DNA of 64,000 nt, taken from NCBI RefSeq assembly GCF_000016505.1, contig NC_009706.1, forward strand, positions 248,001-312,000, read 5' to 3'. This stretch comes from Clostridium kluyveri DSM 555. Its GTDB lineage: Bacteria > Bacillota > Clostridia > Clostridiales > Clostridiaceae. The notes under the pieces were generated by a model that did not search any database, was not told the DNA's origin, and worked only from the letters and a program-made list of their open reading frames with translations. Both the position numbers and the translations under genes were made by a program. Below are positions 33,273 through 43,431 of this stretch, one piece after another; positions within the stretch are counted from its first letter, which is position 1, and every line of letters begins with the position of its first letter.

Positions 33273-34854
33273 TTTAAATATAAGTCTTGATCAAGGTTAT
33301 GATGAGTTAAAAGCAAAAGCTGCTAAAAAGCTGAAGATAAGTAGTAGATATATTAAAGACTTTAAAATACTTAAAGAGTCTATAGATGCCAGGAAAAAAA
33401 ATGATATAAAATTTAACTATTCAGTGAAAATAGTCTGTGAGAATGAAAAAAAAATAGTATCGAAATTAAAAAATAGAGATATAAAAATAGAAGAGCAAGG
33501 TTTAAAGGATAAATTAATTTGTGGCACAAAAAAAATGGAAACCAGGCCCATAATTGTGGGAATAGGACCTGCAGGTATGTTTGCAGGTCTTTTACTGGCA
33601 GAAAATGGATATAAACCTTTGGTAATAGAAAGGGGGGAAAAAATTGAAGAAAGGACGTTAACTGTAAATAAATTTTGGAATACCGGAGAATTAAATCTTG
33701 AATCTAATGTACAATTCGGAGAAGGAGGAGCGGGCGCTTTTTCTGATGGAAAGCTCACTACCAGGATAAAGGATAAAAAGTGTCATTTTATTTTAGATAC
33801 TTTTGTGAAATATGGAGCTCCAGAGGAAATAATATATAGTGGCAAGCCCCATATAGGAACGGATAACTTAAAAATAGTGGTTAAAAATATAAGAAATAGA
33901 ATATTGGAATTAGGAGGAGAAATACTATTTAAAAGTAAATTAGAAGATTTGATTATAGCACATAAAAAATTAAGAGCTGTGGTGATAAATGGCAGTGAAA
34001 TCTCTTGTGATAATTTAATATTGGCTATTGGACACAGTTCGAGGGATACATATAAAATGCTCTACGAAAGAGATGTATTTATGGAACCTAAAGCATTTGC
34101 CATAGGGGTTAGAGTAGAGCATTCCCAATACATGATAGATATAAATCAATATGGAAAATTTGCAGGTCATCCAAAATTGAAAGCCTCGGATTATAGATTA
34201 GTATATAAAAGTAAAGAAGGAAGAGGTGTCTACAGTTTTTGTATGTGTCCTGGAGGAGAAGTAGTAGCTGCAGCTTCTGAGGAGGGCAGGCTTGTAACTA
34301 ACGGTATGAGCTATTATAATAGGGCATCAAATAATGCAAATTCTGCTATAGTTGCAACTGTGGGAGAAAAAGATTTCCCGGGAAGTTCTCCACTTAAAGG
34401 CATAGAATTTCAAAGGCATTATGAGAATTTGGCTTATAATATTGGAGGAGGAAATTACATTGCTCCAGTACAGTTAATTAGAGATTTTTTAAAAGACAAA
34501 GTAACTTATAAACTGGGAGATGTAAAATCAACTTATAAGCCAGGATATGAATTTAGGGATTTAAATTTGTGCCTTCCTGAAAAGGTAACTTCGTCATTGA
34601 AAGAAGGATTTAATAATTTTGAGAGAAAGATAAAAGGGTTTTCAGAAGGGGACGGGATTATGATAGGAGTTGAAACTAGAACATCTGCACCGGTTAAAAT
34701 AGTCAGAAATACTAATTTGGAGAGTATTTCAGTAAAAGGATTATATCCTTGTGGTGAGGGGGCAGGATTTGCAGGAGGTATAGTATCTGCTGCAGTGGAT
34801 GGATTAAAAGTGGCTGAAAATATAATAAAAACTTATAGCAGTCTTGATAAATGA
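33253..34854 (+). CDS. COG2509-type FAD-dependent oxidoreductase
   Basis: 533 residues. The start at 33253 (MPIVINNLNISLDQ) has GGAGGG upstream and overlaps cdaR by 20 bases. An N-terminal ~90-residue domain is followed by the FAD motif (RPIIVGIGPAGMFAGLLLAENG...LVIERG), GGAGAFSDGKLTTRI, and the C-terminal FAD part (GLYPCGEGAGFAGGIVSAAVDGL). This uncharacterised dehydrogenase-like family often lies between cdaR and glmM in clostridia. The substrate is unknown. Confidence 0.85.
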   Translation: MPIVINNLNISLDQGYDELKAKAAKKLKISSRYIKDFKILKESIDARKKNDIKFNYSVKIVCENEKKIVSKLKNRDIKIEEQGLKDKLICGTKKMETRPIIVGIGPAGMFAGLLLAENGYKPLVIERGEKIEERTLTVNKFWNTGELNLESNVQFGEGGAGAFSDGKLTTRIKDKKCHFILDTFVKYGAPEEIIYSGKPHIGTDNLKIVVKNIRNRILELGGEILFKSKLEDLIIAHKKLRAVVINGSEISCDNLILAIGHSSRDTYKMLYERDVFMEPKAFAIGVRVEHSQYMIDINQYGKFAGHPKLKASDYRLVYKSKEGRGVYSFCMCPGGEVVAAASEEGRLVTNGMSYYNRASNNANSAIVATVGEKDFPGSSPLKGIEFQRHYENLAYNIGGGNYIAPVQLIRDFLKDKVTYKLGDVKSTYKPGYEFRDLNLCLPEKVTSSLKEGFNNFERKIKGFSEGDGIMIGVETRTSAPVKIVRNTNLESISVKGLYPCGEGAGFAGGIVSAAVDGLKVAENIIKTYSSLDK

Positions 34855-34994
34855 TGTAAAATAGCCTTTATAAGAAGGTATTACAGTCAAATATATAATA
34901 GCAATAAATTTTGAACTTCAAAATTAAAAAAATTGTTTTAATAATGTTATTTTGTATTCCATTTATTTATAAAACATGATATACTAAAGAAAAC

Positions 34995-35207
34995 AGATTG
35001 TTTACATATTAACAATATGAATAATTGATAATGCCAATATAAGTATGAGGCATTGAAAATTATAAAATATATATTACAAGTAAATGTAACTTAACTTAAA
35101 TCATGGAAAATTTTTTATGATTTAAGGTTATATGTGGGTTGTATTTTTTAGCTGTGATATGTTGATTTAAAATAGATTGTTTATATATTAACAATTTGTA
35201 TAATATA
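34995..35207. repeat. Direct repeat pair with inner dyad, before glmM
   Basis: AGATTGTTTACATATTAACA at 34995 and AGATTGTTTATATATTAACA at 35174, both continuing AAT-TG-ATAAT. Each contains the imperfect dyad ATTGTT...AACAAT. Between them CTTAAATCAT / ATGATTTAAG (35095-35126) forms a 10-bp hairpin. They may be paired operators or promoters. Confidence 0.6.
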
Positions 35208-35310
35208 ATTTTAATTCTATAACTGTAAAGAATTTGTGAATTTTGAATGGATTTTTTAATTAATATGCTATCTATATAATAAAAATTTTAATAAATAAGT
35301 CTTGCATAAG

Positions 35311-35374
35311 AATCCCATCAAATTGTTCTATTTTACCCTGTGATAATTAATAGGACAGTCTGATGGGATTTTTA
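35311..35374 (+). terminator. Strong terminator in the gap before glmM (possible small RNA end)
   Basis: AATCCCATCA / TGATGGGATT with an inner TGTTCTATT / AATAGGACA stem, followed by TTTTA. No protein gene ends near it: the last stop is 460 bases upstream. It may close a small RNA made from the repeat region at 35.0-35.2 kb. The rest of this 635-base gap shows no gene. Confidence 0.75.
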
Positions 35375-35489
35375 TATTACTGTAAATCAATAGATTTAAA
35401 TTACATTGTAGAAATATTTTTAATATAATATAATATAATATGGATATTTTAATTAAAGAAAATTAACTTTTAATAAGCGAGGTATTAAT

Positions 35490-36839
35490 ATGCATAGAAT
35501 GTTTGGGACCGATGGGGTAAGAGGAATTGCCAATAAGGAGTTAACTCCAGAATTAGCATATAAATTAGGAAAAGCAGGAGCATATGTACTGACAGGTAGG
35601 TGCCATAAACCTAAAATACTTGTAGGAATGGATACTAGAATATCTGGAGATATGCTTGAGAATGCATTAGTTTCGGGCATCCTTTCTATAGGAGCAGAAG
35701 CTATTTGTGTTGGAATAGTACCTACTCCGGCAGTTGCCTATTTAACTAGAAAGTATAATGCAGATGCAGGAGTTGTTATATCAGCATCCCATAATCCTGT
35801 GGAATATAATGGAATAAAGTTTTTTAATGGTAAAGGATATAAGCTATCAGATGAGTTAGAAGACAAAATACAATATGTTATTGAAAGTAATTTTAAGGAT
35901 GTATCTATCCCCATAGGATCGAAAGTGGGAAGAAAAATTATGGAAACAGGAGAGGCCAGAAAAGCCTATATAGAATTTGCTAAGTCTACTATAGATACAG
36001 ATTTAAAAGATTTAAAGGTAGTATTGGATTGTGCAAATGGAGCATCTTATGTAACTTCTGTGAAAGCCTTTCAAGAATTAGGAGCAAAAGTAAAGGTTAT
36101 AAATAATGAACCCGATGGAATAAATATAAATCACAATTGTGGTTCAACACATCCAGAAAATCTCATGAAAACTGTAGTAGAAGAAGGCTATGATATGGGA
36201 CTTGCCTTTGATGGAGATGCAGATAGATGTTTGGCGATAGATGAAAAAGGGAATCTTATAAATGGAGATTTTATTATGGCTATAATAGCAAAACATCTAA
36301 AGAATCAGGGAAAGTTATATAAGAATGTAGTGGTATCCACTGTGATGAGTAATGTTGGTTTTGATATAGCATTAAAAGAAGAAGGAATAAATACAATAAA
36401 AACTCAGGTGGGAGACAGATATGTACTAGAAGAGATGAGAAAAGAAGGATACAAATTAGGGGGAGAACAATCTGGACATATAATTATGCTGGATTACAAT
36501 ACAACGGGAGATGGATTAATTACTGCCCTGCAAATAGCTTGTATAGTTAAAAAAAGTGGTAGAAAACTATCTGATATTGCTTCTATGATGAAAAATCTTC
36601 CCCAAACTCTTGTAAATGCCAAGGTTCCTGATGATAAGAAAAAGATATATATGGAAGATGAAGAAATAGTATTAAAGATTAAGGAAATAGAAAGGAAACT
36701 GCACGGATGTGGAAGAGTGTTAATAAGGCCTTCAGGAACGGAACCTTTGGTTAGAGTTATGTTAGAAGGAGAAGAACAAGGTGAAATAGATAAAATGGCT
36801 CATAATTTAGCGGAGTTAATTGAAGTTAAATTAAATTAG
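35490..36839 (+). CDS. glmM: Phosphoglucosamine mutase
   Basis: 449 residues, standard length. It converts glucosamine-6-phosphate to glucosamine-1-phosphate for peptidoglycan. The phosphoserine loop is [14 protein letters not shown], the metal site [12 protein letters not shown] and the phosphate-binding loop [19 protein letters not shown] lies before ATG 35490. It forms a cell-wall supply unit with glmS downstream and follows the cda genes, whose products are known to affect GlmM. Confidence 0.95.
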   Translation: MHRMFGTDGVRGIANKELTPELAYKLGKAGAYVLTGRCHKPKILVGMDTRISGDMLENALVSGILSIGAEAICVGIVPTPAVAYLTRKYNADAGVVISASHNPVEYNGIKFFNGKGYKLSDELEDKIQYVIESNFKDVSIPIGSKVGRKIMETGEARKAYIEFAKSTIDTDLKDLKVVLDCANGASYVTSVKAFQELGAKVKVINNEPDGININHNCGSTHPENLMKTVVEEGYDMGLAFDGDADRCLAIDEKGNLINGDFIMAIIAKHLKNQGKLYKNVVVSTVMSNVGFDIALKEEGINTIKTQVGDRYVLEEMRKEGYKLGGEQSGHIIMLDYNTTGDGLITALQIACIVKKSGRKLSDIASMMKNLPQTLVNAKVPDDKKKIYMEDEEIVLKIKEIERKLHGCGRVLIRPSGTEPLVRVMLEGEEQGEIDKMAHNLAELIEVKLN

Positions 36840-36858
36840 TAATGTTAAAATAATAAAA

Positions 36859-36892
36859 TGCATTGTCATAAAATTTGACAGTGTGTTTTTTT
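36859..36892 (+). terminator. Terminator after glmM
   Basis: CATTGTCA ... TGACAGTG followed by a run of T. It separates glmM from the glmS promoter. Confidence 0.75.
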
Positions 36893-36943
36893 ATTTGTGT
36901 ACATTTTATGAATTAGAAAGATTTATAAAGTGTAAATTATTAG

Positions 36944-36973
36944 TTGACAAAAAATAAGTGAAGAGAATATAAT
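36944..36973 (+). promoter_or_regulatory. glmS promoter
   Basis: -35 TTGACA and -10 TATAAT, 18 bases apart, about 70 bases before the ribozyme cleavage site. Confidence 0.75.
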
Positions 36974-37039
36974 AAGTTAATAGCTTTAATGCTGTAATAT
37001 TTTTGAAGGAAGGTGTATATTTTATTATAAGATGTAAGC

Positions 37040-37240
37040 ATAAAAAGCGCCAGAACTCAGGTGATTTTTTAAAATAAAATACATATAATTATTTTAAATG
37101 TATAAATTACTTTGAGTTGACGAGGATGGGGAGTATCGAATCTTCGGCGGGTGCCCCACGGTATCGCACTACCGTTAACAGCTGGTAAAACCAAAAAGTG
37201 ATTTTTGGTACAATATCAGCCTGGTGTTAAAACCTTTAAT
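37040..37240 (+). ncRNA. glmS ribozyme
   Basis: AAGCGCCAGAACT at 37045, then GTTGACGAGGATGGGG, ATCGAATCTTCGGCGG and TGCCCCACGG, followed by the GCTGGTAAAACC part: all core blocks of the glmS self-cleaving riboswitch. Cleavage is expected between 37046 and 37047. Bound glucosamine-6-phosphate triggers it and lowers GlmS production. About 170 bases separate it from the glmS start. Confidence 0.95.
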
Positions 37241-37407
37241 AAATTAAAGCCTTATAACTGGTTTTAAATAGCATAGTTGCCTGTTTAAAATTTTGATAAT
37301 AATCAGGTTTTATTTGATTGTGATTTTTGTATTCAATAGTTAATATTGGAGCTTTATTGAAAAACTATGCTTAAGTTTATTATATTAAATATGAAAGGAA
37401 GATTAGT

Positions 37408-39234
37408 ATGTGCGGAATAGTTGGCTTTGTTGGAAAAAAAGATGCATCACCTATTTTAATTGAAGGATTAAGTAAATTGGAATATAGAGGGTATGACTCT
37501 GCAGGTGTTGCTATAATAGATAATGATCATATTAATGTAATGAAGTGTAAAGGAAGGCTTAAAAATCTTCAAAAAAAATTGTCAGGACATCCACTAAAAG
37601 GCATAGTTGGAATTGGTCATACCAGATGGGCAACTCACGGCAAACCTTCAGATTTAAATGCGCATCCCCACAATAGTCAGGATGGAATAATAAGTGTAGT
37701 TCACAATGGGATAATAGAAAATTATTCACAACTTAGGGAGTGGCTTATTTCTAAAGGATATAAATTTGTATCTGAAACAGATACTGAAGTTATACCACAG
37801 CTAGTGAATTATTTTTACAATGGAGACTTAGTTGAGGCAGTTATGAAAGCTGTATCTAAATTAAGAGGTAGTTATGCACTGGGAGTTATTTGTTCAAAGG
37901 AGCCAGGGAAATTGGTTGCAGTAAGAAAGGACAGCCCTCTTATAGTAGGCCTTGGAGAAGGTGAGTACTATATAGCTTCAGATATACCTGCTATATTGAA
38001 TCATACCAGAGAGATATATCTTTTAAATAACAATGAGTTTGTAGTTATAACTGAAAGCGGTGTAAAACTTTTATCAGATGATGGCAGTGAAGTTAAAAAA
38101 GATATATATCATGTTACCTGGAATGCAAATGCCGCTGAAAAGGGTGGGTTTGAACATTTTATGATGAAAGAAATTCATGAACAGCCAAAAGCTATTAAAG
38201 ATACAATGACATCTAGGATTATGATGGATAAGCCTATAACTTTGGATGATATAAAGATAACAAAGGATGAAATTAAAAATATAGATAAAATATATATAGT
38301 AGCTTGTGGAACTGCCTATCATGCGGGGATAGTTGGAAAATATGTAATTGAAAAGTTAGTTGGAATGCCGGTAGAAGTAGATATTGCTTCTGAATTTAGA
38401 TATAGGGAACCTATAATAAATGAAAGAACACTTATGATAATTATAAGTCAGTCGGGAGAGACAGCAGATACGCTGGCGGCTTTAAGGGAATCAAAGGCTC
38501 GTGGAGCCAGAGTTATTGCCATAACCAATGTAGTGGGAAGTTCTGTATCCAGGGAAGCGGATGATGTTCTATATACCTGGGCAGGTCCTGAAATAGCAGT
38601 TGCTTCTACAAAAGCTTATGTAACTCAGCTTATTGCAATTTATATAATAGCTCTCTTCTTTGCACAGAATAAAAATACTATTAGTAAAGAAGAGATAGAT
38701 GAAATAAAAAGAGAACTGCTTAGGCTTCCTATAAAGGCAGAAGAAGTTTTAGGAAATAAAGAAGCAATCCATGAATTTGCAGCAAAGATTTTTAAAGAAG
38801 AAGACTTATTCTTTCTGGGAAGAGGACTTGATTATGCAGTTGCTTTAGAAGGTTCTTTAAAATTAAAGGAAATATCCTATATCCACTCGGAAGCTTATGC
38901 TGGAGGGGAACTAAAGCATGGACCTATAGCACTTATTGAAGATGGAACTGTAGTTATTGCAGGGGCTACACAGGAAAAATTAGTTGAGAAAATGATAAGT
39001 AATATTAAAGAAGTGACTACAAGGGGAGCTAAGGTCTTAGCTCTTACATCGGAGGGAAATAATGAAATTGAGGAAACAGTGGATTCTGTAATATATCTGC
39101 CAAAGGTAATGGATATATTAGCACCGGTAGTTTCAGTAATTCCGCTGCAGCTTTTAGCATATTATATATCTATACAAAAAGGGTGTGACGTAGACAAACC
39201 AAGAAATTTGGCCAAGTCAGTTACGGTGGAGTAA
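37408..39234 (+). CDS. glmS: Glutamine-fructose-6-phosphate aminotransferase
   Basis: 608 residues, standard length. It makes glucosamine-6-phosphate from fructose-6-phosphate and glutamine. The N-terminal nucleophile is Cys in MCGIVGFVG, the glutaminase loop GHTRWATHG, and two SIS domains follow (SQSGETADTLAAL; KPRNLAKSVTVE at the end). AAAGGAAG lies before ATG 37408. It is under ribozyme control. Confidence 0.96.
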   Translation: MCGIVGFVGKKDASPILIEGLSKLEYRGYDSAGVAIIDNDHINVMKCKGRLKNLQKKLSGHPLKGIVGIGHTRWATHGKPSDLNAHPHNSQDGIISVVHNGIIENYSQLREWLISKGYKFVSETDTEVIPQLVNYFYNGDLVEAVMKAVSKLRGSYALGVICSKEPGKLVAVRKDSPLIVGLGEGEYYIASDIPAILNHTREIYLLNNNEFVVITESGVKLLSDDGSEVKKDIYHVTWNANAAEKGGFEHFMMKEIHEQPKAIKDTMTSRIMMDKPITLDDIKITKDEIKNIDKIYIVACGTAYHAGIVGKYVIEKLVGMPVEVDIASEFRYREPIINERTLMIIISQSGETADTLAALRESKARGARVIAITNVVGSSVSREADDVLYTWAGPEIAVASTKAYVTQLIAIYIIALFFAQNKNTISKEEIDEIKRELLRLPIKAEEVLGNKEAIHEFAAKIFKEEDLFFLGRGLDYAVALEGSLKLKEISYIHSEAYAGGELKHGPIALIEDGTVVIAGATQEKLVEKMISNIKEVTTRGAKVLALTSEGNNEIEETVDSVIYLPKVMDILAPVVSVIPLQLLAYYISIQKGCDVDKPRNLAKSVTVE

Positions 39235-39301
39235 AGGTAATGGATTAAGTAAAGTTTGTTGTAGTTTTGAAAGAAAGTTGAATCAGAATTAAATAGAATG
39301 T

Positions 39302-39388
39302 CAATACTAAACTTAGATATTTAGTATTGGGAAAAATATGAAAGTATATAAAGCTAGACATTTTAAATTAAGAATGCCTAGCTTTTTG
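39302..39388 (+). repeat. Two-hairpin element, copy 1 (includes glmS terminator)
   Basis: Hairpin one is CAATACTAAA / TTTAGTATTG (10-bp arms, 8-base loop). Hairpin two is AAAGCTAG...CTAGCTTT followed by TTG, which acts as a terminator at 39350-39388. The same order is found at 43007-43096 with drifted sequence. Confidence 0.75.
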
Positions 39389-39507
39389 TTATATTTAGAG
39401 TATTATGTTGCTGCTTATAAAAATAATTATTATTTAAAGTATTGAACTATTTCTTTTTCTAAATCTTTCTGCTACAATTTTTAATAACATATCAGTTTTG
39501 AAATGAG

Positions 39508-40743
39508 ATGAGGATTATAATTCATAAAGATTTTAATAAGCTTAGAATTTTTGCGTTTATATACTGGGGTATGATAATTAGTGTCGGCGGAATGTATACA
39601 ATGTACATATCACAGATCGGTTTTCATAAGGAAGAAATCGGAATAACAGTAACACTTTATAGTGTATCAATGCTTGTAGGCCATAGTTTTTTAGGATATC
39701 TTGTAGATAAATTAAGATGTATAAAAAAAATTATGTTGTCATCAATCAGCATTGGGTTAATCATAGCTGCAGGGCTACCCTTGGCCAGGTTAAATTGGCA
39801 AGTATGCCTTTTAATAGCTATGTGGGGCTTTTTTATAGGAGGTGCATCAACACTCTTCGATACCTGGTGTATCAGTACATTAAAAGCATATGGAGAGCAA
39901 AATAATTTTGGAAAGATCAGAGGTTTTGGTTCTGTAGGTTATGGCCTTTCGGGAGCACTTCTCGGATTGCTTCTTTCGAAGTTTGGATGGAACATATACT
40001 ATTTGTATATTGCTGCGGTTGTTATGTTTACTTTGATAATTATATACATAAATGATGATAGGCATATAGAAAATATGAGAGACAAAAGTCCTAATGTTTC
40101 TATAAAGGAAGCACTGACTCAGATCCTTAAAATCAAACCTTTTATTATAATGTTAATCATAGTATTTACGTATAATTTTATATACATGGGAATATACAAC
40201 TATCTGGGGGTCCTCGTTAAGGATTATGGTGGTGGAGCATTAAGCCTTGGCTTAACGTACTTTTTCGATGCTGCTCCTGAGATAGTTACTTATTTTCTTA
40301 CTGCTAGTTTGCTTAAAAAATATAAGAATAAGAGTCTTATTTTTGTAGCTTTTCTTCTTCAGGCAATAAGACTCGTGGTAATTTATATATTTAGTAATGC
40401 ACTTGCAGTGATGCTTATGGGCATATTATCAGGTTTTGCTTTTGGTCTTATGGATGCCTCTTATAAAACATATATATATGATCTTGCACCAGAAAAATAT
40501 AAGACAAGCTGCTTAAGCTTATTTGATTGCATAGTTGGATTTTCGGGCATTATATGTGCACCTATATTTGGATTCTTATTTGTAAGGCTTGGTACAAATG
40601 CTATTATAGTTTTTGCACTTATTATAGATATAATTATGGCTTCTGTAATGTTAATAAATATGCTATATCCTGTAATGTCAAGAAAAGGTTTTTCAAAATG
40701 CAAAACAACCATTAAAAGTGAAAATACGAATAATGTGCGTTGA
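39508..40743 (+). CDS. MFS transporter
   Basis: 411 residues with about 12 hydrophobic helices. The MFS loop between helices 2 and 3 is seen as GYLVDKLRCIKKIM. A glycine-rich helix RGFGSVGYGLSGALLGLLLSKFG follows, in the manner of the NNP/sugar-type or LacY-like group. ATG 39508 lies behind TGAGATGAGG. The substrate cannot be read from the sequence. It stands at the left edge of a region of decayed genes. Confidence 0.82.
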   Translation: MRIIIHKDFNKLRIFAFIYWGMIISVGGMYTMYISQIGFHKEEIGITVTLYSVSMLVGHSFLGYLVDKLRCIKKIMLSSISIGLIIAAGLPLARLNWQVCLLIAMWGFFIGGASTLFDTWCISTLKAYGEQNNFGKIRGFGSVGYGLSGALLGLLLSKFGWNIYYLYIAAVVMFTLIIIYINDDRHIENMRDKSPNVSIKEALTQILKIKPFIIMLIIVFTYNFIYMGIYNYLGVLVKDYGGGALSLGLTYFFDAAPEIVTYFLTASLLKKYKNKSLIFVAFLLQAIRLVVIYIFSNALAVMLMGILSGFAFGLMDASYKTYIYDLAPEKYKTSCLSLFDCIVGFSGIICAPIFGFLFVRLGTNAIIVFALIIDIIMASVMLINMLYPVMSRKGFSKCKTTIKSENTNNVR

Positions 40744-40809
40744 CAATTAAATAATGTGGTGTTATATAGTAGTATAAATATATGTTACATTTTAAGAGAG
40801 GATAAAACG

Positions 40810-41140
40810 TTGGATTGGAAATTAAAAAAATTTAAAGAACTAAAAGTTGAGGAAATATATAAAATTTTAGAATTAAGAAATGAGGTATTTATTGTAGAGC
40901 AACAGTGTGCATATCAGGATTGTGATGGTAAAGACGAGGACTCATATCATTTATTTCTTCAAGAAAGTGAAAAAATCATTGCATATTTAAGAATCTTAAA
41001 AATGAAAAAAAGATTAGGATTCAGGCACAATCATATTTGGTTAACTTCTATAAAAGTCTTGGTTTTAAAAGAATTTCGAATTAATATTTAGAGGATAATA
41101 TTCCACATATAAATATGTTATTATATTTGGACAATTATTA
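40810..41140 (+). pseudogene. ElaA-like GNAT acetyltransferase, decayed
   Basis: From TTG 40810 (AGAGAGG upstream) the frame reads LDWKLKKFKELKVEEIYKILELRNEVFIVEQQ, then CAYQDCDGKDEDSYHLF and IIAYLRILK, the N-terminal part of ElaA. The central acetyl-CoA-binding segment (RVVV...GxGxG) is missing. After a frameshift the end of ElaA appears in another frame: QAQSYLVNFYKSLGFKRISN, a stop, then YLEDNIPHINM. So a deletion, a frameshift and a stop have inactivated it. Confidence 0.8.
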
Positions 41141-41225
41141 AAAAATGTCTAAGTATGTATAAAGGCTAAAATCTGTAGCTTGCTATAATAGTATTTTGCA
41201 TTTACAATTAACTTGTATTTGACAG

Positions 41226-41375
41226 ATGTCTAAAGCGGAACATTATAGCAATTCTATTTTATTGATACTGAAATGGAGCTTTTTCAAAGTTAGTTGTAAA
41301 TCAAAAAAAGAAGCAACAGAGTATCTTAAGTTTATCTTGGGAGATTTGCAGAATAAATTAGAAAATATAAAATAA
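41226..41375 (+). pseudogene. C-terminal remnant, probably TetR-family
   Basis: The frame ending at TAA 41373-41375 reads ...LLILKWSFFKVSCKSKKEAT then EYLKFILGDLQNKLENIK. It resembles the last helices of a TetR/AcrR regulator. No DNA-binding domain remains. It lies 13 bases before the SDR remnant, which fits a lost regulator-target pair. Confidence 0.45.
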
Positions 41376-41388
41376 CAAGGAGGAAATT

Positions 41389-41809
41389 ATGTCAATTGCA
41401 ATTATTACAGGTGCCTCATCAGGACTTGGCAAAGCATATGTTGAGTCAGTAACAAAGATATTTCCTGAAATAGATGAATTATAGTTGATTGCCAGGAGGG
41501 AAAAACGACTGAAACAGATTGCTTCAAAGTATTCAATTGTTGAAGTTTCTTCCACATCCGTATTTGTACCTAATACCAACCTAAGTTGTTTACTGTGCAT
41601 CTAAATCATATGTTTCTGCGATGTGTATAGGACTTAGAGAAGAATTGAAAGATAGAAATATTAATGTATCAAATGCTGCTTTGAAATCTTTGAAAGCAGC
41701 TAAAAAAGGAAGAGGCGTATATACAACAGGCGTTTTTTATAAATTTTATCGTGTGTTGACTAAAGTATTTCCACAGTCGCTCATGGCCAAGTTCGCCAGA
41801 TTGGGTTAA
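41389..41809 (+). pseudogene. Short-chain dehydrogenase (SDR), decayed
   Basis: AAGGAGG and ATG 41389 begin SIAIITGASSGLGKAYVESV, the NAD(P) site of an SDR. TAG at 41482-41484 interrupts FPEIDEL-stop-LIARREKRLKQIASKYS, probably a Trp codon originally. A large internal deletion and a frame change follow, after which YCASKSYVSAMCIGLREEL carries the YxxxK catalytic pair. It then runs to ...MAKFARLG-stop. It is not functional. Confidence 0.8.
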
Positions 41810-41828
41810 AATGAGGTGATAAGAAAAT

Positions 41829-42590
41829 ATGATTTTGTATTTTTCTGCAACAGGAAACTGTAAATATGTAGCGAAAAGAATTGCTGATGCCACAGATGAT
41901 ACAATGAGTGCCATTTCAGAACGTGTAAAGGAAGACAATTACAAAGTAGAATTGCTGGCAGGTGAGAAACTTGGTATTATAACGCCTACCTATTCATGGG
42001 AACTACCGATTATTGTAAGAGATTTTCTGAAAAAGGTGGAAATAAAAACAAGAGAAAAACATTACATTTATTTCATCGGTACATTTGGAACCACACCGGG
42101 AGCTGTTGGAGCAGATGCTAGAAGATATATGAAGAAAAAGAAACTTGATTTTGATGCACTATACAGTGTGCAGATGCCAGATACTTGGACACCAGTTTTT
42201 AATTTAAGCGATAAGGAAAAGATTGCTGAGCAAAATGCTAAAGCTGAAACACAGATAGAGAATATCATAGACAGCATTAAGCATGGTATAATAGGAAATC
42301 ATATGAAACGTCGTGCACCTTATGTAGTTCGTATTATAAGTGATAGATATTATGAGAATATGCGCAAGACAAATCATTTCAACGTGGAAGATTCCTGCAT
42401 TGGATGTGGACTTTGTGAAAAGAAATGTCCTGTAGAAGCCATTAAAATGAGGAATGGAAAACCTGTTTGGATTACAGAACAGTGTGCAATGTGTCTAGGA
42501 TGTTTACACCGTTGTCCTAAATTTGCAATCCAATATGATGACAAGACAAAGAAGCATGGACAATATAGAAATCCAAATGTAGAAGTATAA
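41829..42590 (+). CDS. EFR1-family flavodoxin-ferredoxin protein
   Basis: 253 residues. The N-terminal half is flavodoxin-like (MILYFSATGNCKYVAKRIAD, FMN-phosphate loop). The C-terminal part holds two [4Fe-4S] motifs: CIGCGLCEKKCPVEAI and CAMCLGCLHRCPKFAI. EFR1 proteins are thought to move electrons between flavin and iron-sulfur partners; the partners here are unknown. AATGAGGTGAT lies before ATG 41829. It is the only intact gene among the remnants of this stretch. Confidence 0.88.
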   Translation: MILYFSATGNCKYVAKRIADATDDTMSAISERVKEDNYKVELLAGEKLGIITPTYSWELPIIVRDFLKKVEIKTREKHYIYFIGTFGTTPGAVGADARRYMKKKKLDFDALYSVQMPDTWTPVFNLSDKEKIAEQNAKAETQIENIIDSIKHGIIGNHMKRRAPYVVRIISDRYYENMRKTNHFNVEDSCIGCGLCEKKCPVEAIKMRNGKPVWITEQCAMCLGCLHRCPKFAIQYDDKTKKHGQYRNPNVEV

Positions 42591-43431
42591 ATATTAAGGA
42601 TTAACTTTTAACAGATAAATTGACAAATCCCAATTTATAGGGTTTCTATAGTATAATTTTAGATTCTTCGGTTATGTGGCATCTTTCCTTCAATATTTAT
42701 TAGAGCATATTTATTTGTAAGTAGACATCCAACTGGAGCCTTTAGAGGAACTATACAGACTAATGAACTGCACATAAATTAGATACAAATATTTTTGATA
42801 ACGAAAATGATGTGATTTACACTTTTGTGGATTATAACTTATATGATAAGGCAATATGCAGTATAATAAGGAATTATAAAGTTAAGAAGATAGAATTTTT
42901 ACATCTTGACGAAGTTAAGCCATTTATAGGAAACATTCTGATTAAACTTTTTTACAAAGCTACATTTGTTGATTTAGACCAAAGTTGTATCAAAATTAAA
43001 TAATAAGTTAATACTAAATTTAAATGTTTAGTATTAACTAAAACTAAAGCATAGAAGGCTAGGTATTTTAAGAAAGTTAAAATATCTAGTCTTTCGTTAT
43101 TTTTTGAGATAATGAGATGTCTACAATATTCTATTCAGGAAAATAAGGATTTGAATATTAAGAAAATAAAGTATCCGACAATAGCACAATATAAAAATAC
43201 ATAAGTTAAAATCTATGATTAAGATGAAATAACATAGAGATAGTTGGAAGAAAATTAGTTCATACTTTTTCCGTGAATATACATGGAACTACCTTGACAA
43301 ACGCTACATTCAAAGGCATAATTATTTATATTTGAAAGGACAATCTACATATATATTTGTTGCAGACTTAATTATAAAATAAATTTTATTGAGTTTAATG
43401 CTTTAAGCTTGTGAAAGGAATGATTATATTT
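42591..43431. other. 840-base gap with gene remnants
   Basis: No secure gene. A plus-strand piece HPTGAFRGTIQTNELHIN-stop (near 42727-42780) and a 63-codon frame (42812-43003, GTG start, no ribosome site, FVDYNLYDKAICSIIRNYKVKK...) look like fragments I do not recognise. The second two-hairpin element follows at 43007-43096, then AT-rich sequence up to the XRE regulator. Confidence 0.45.
43007..43096 (+). repeat. Two-hairpin element, copy 2
   Basis: GTTAATACTAAA / TTTAGTATTAAC (perfect 12-bp arms, 8-base loop), then GGCTAGGTATTTT / AAAATATCTAGTC. Same layout and related sequence as 39302-39388. The two copies bracket the MFS-to-EFR1 region. Confidence 0.75.

Noticed and set aside
41358-41600. 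Minus-strand 80-codon frame
   Set aside because: It is antisense to the SDR remnant, which shows clear TGASSGLG homology on the plus strand.
42812-43003. 63-codon gene
   Set aside because: GTG start without a ribosome site, no recognisable domain, next to other scraps; kept only as part of the gap description.
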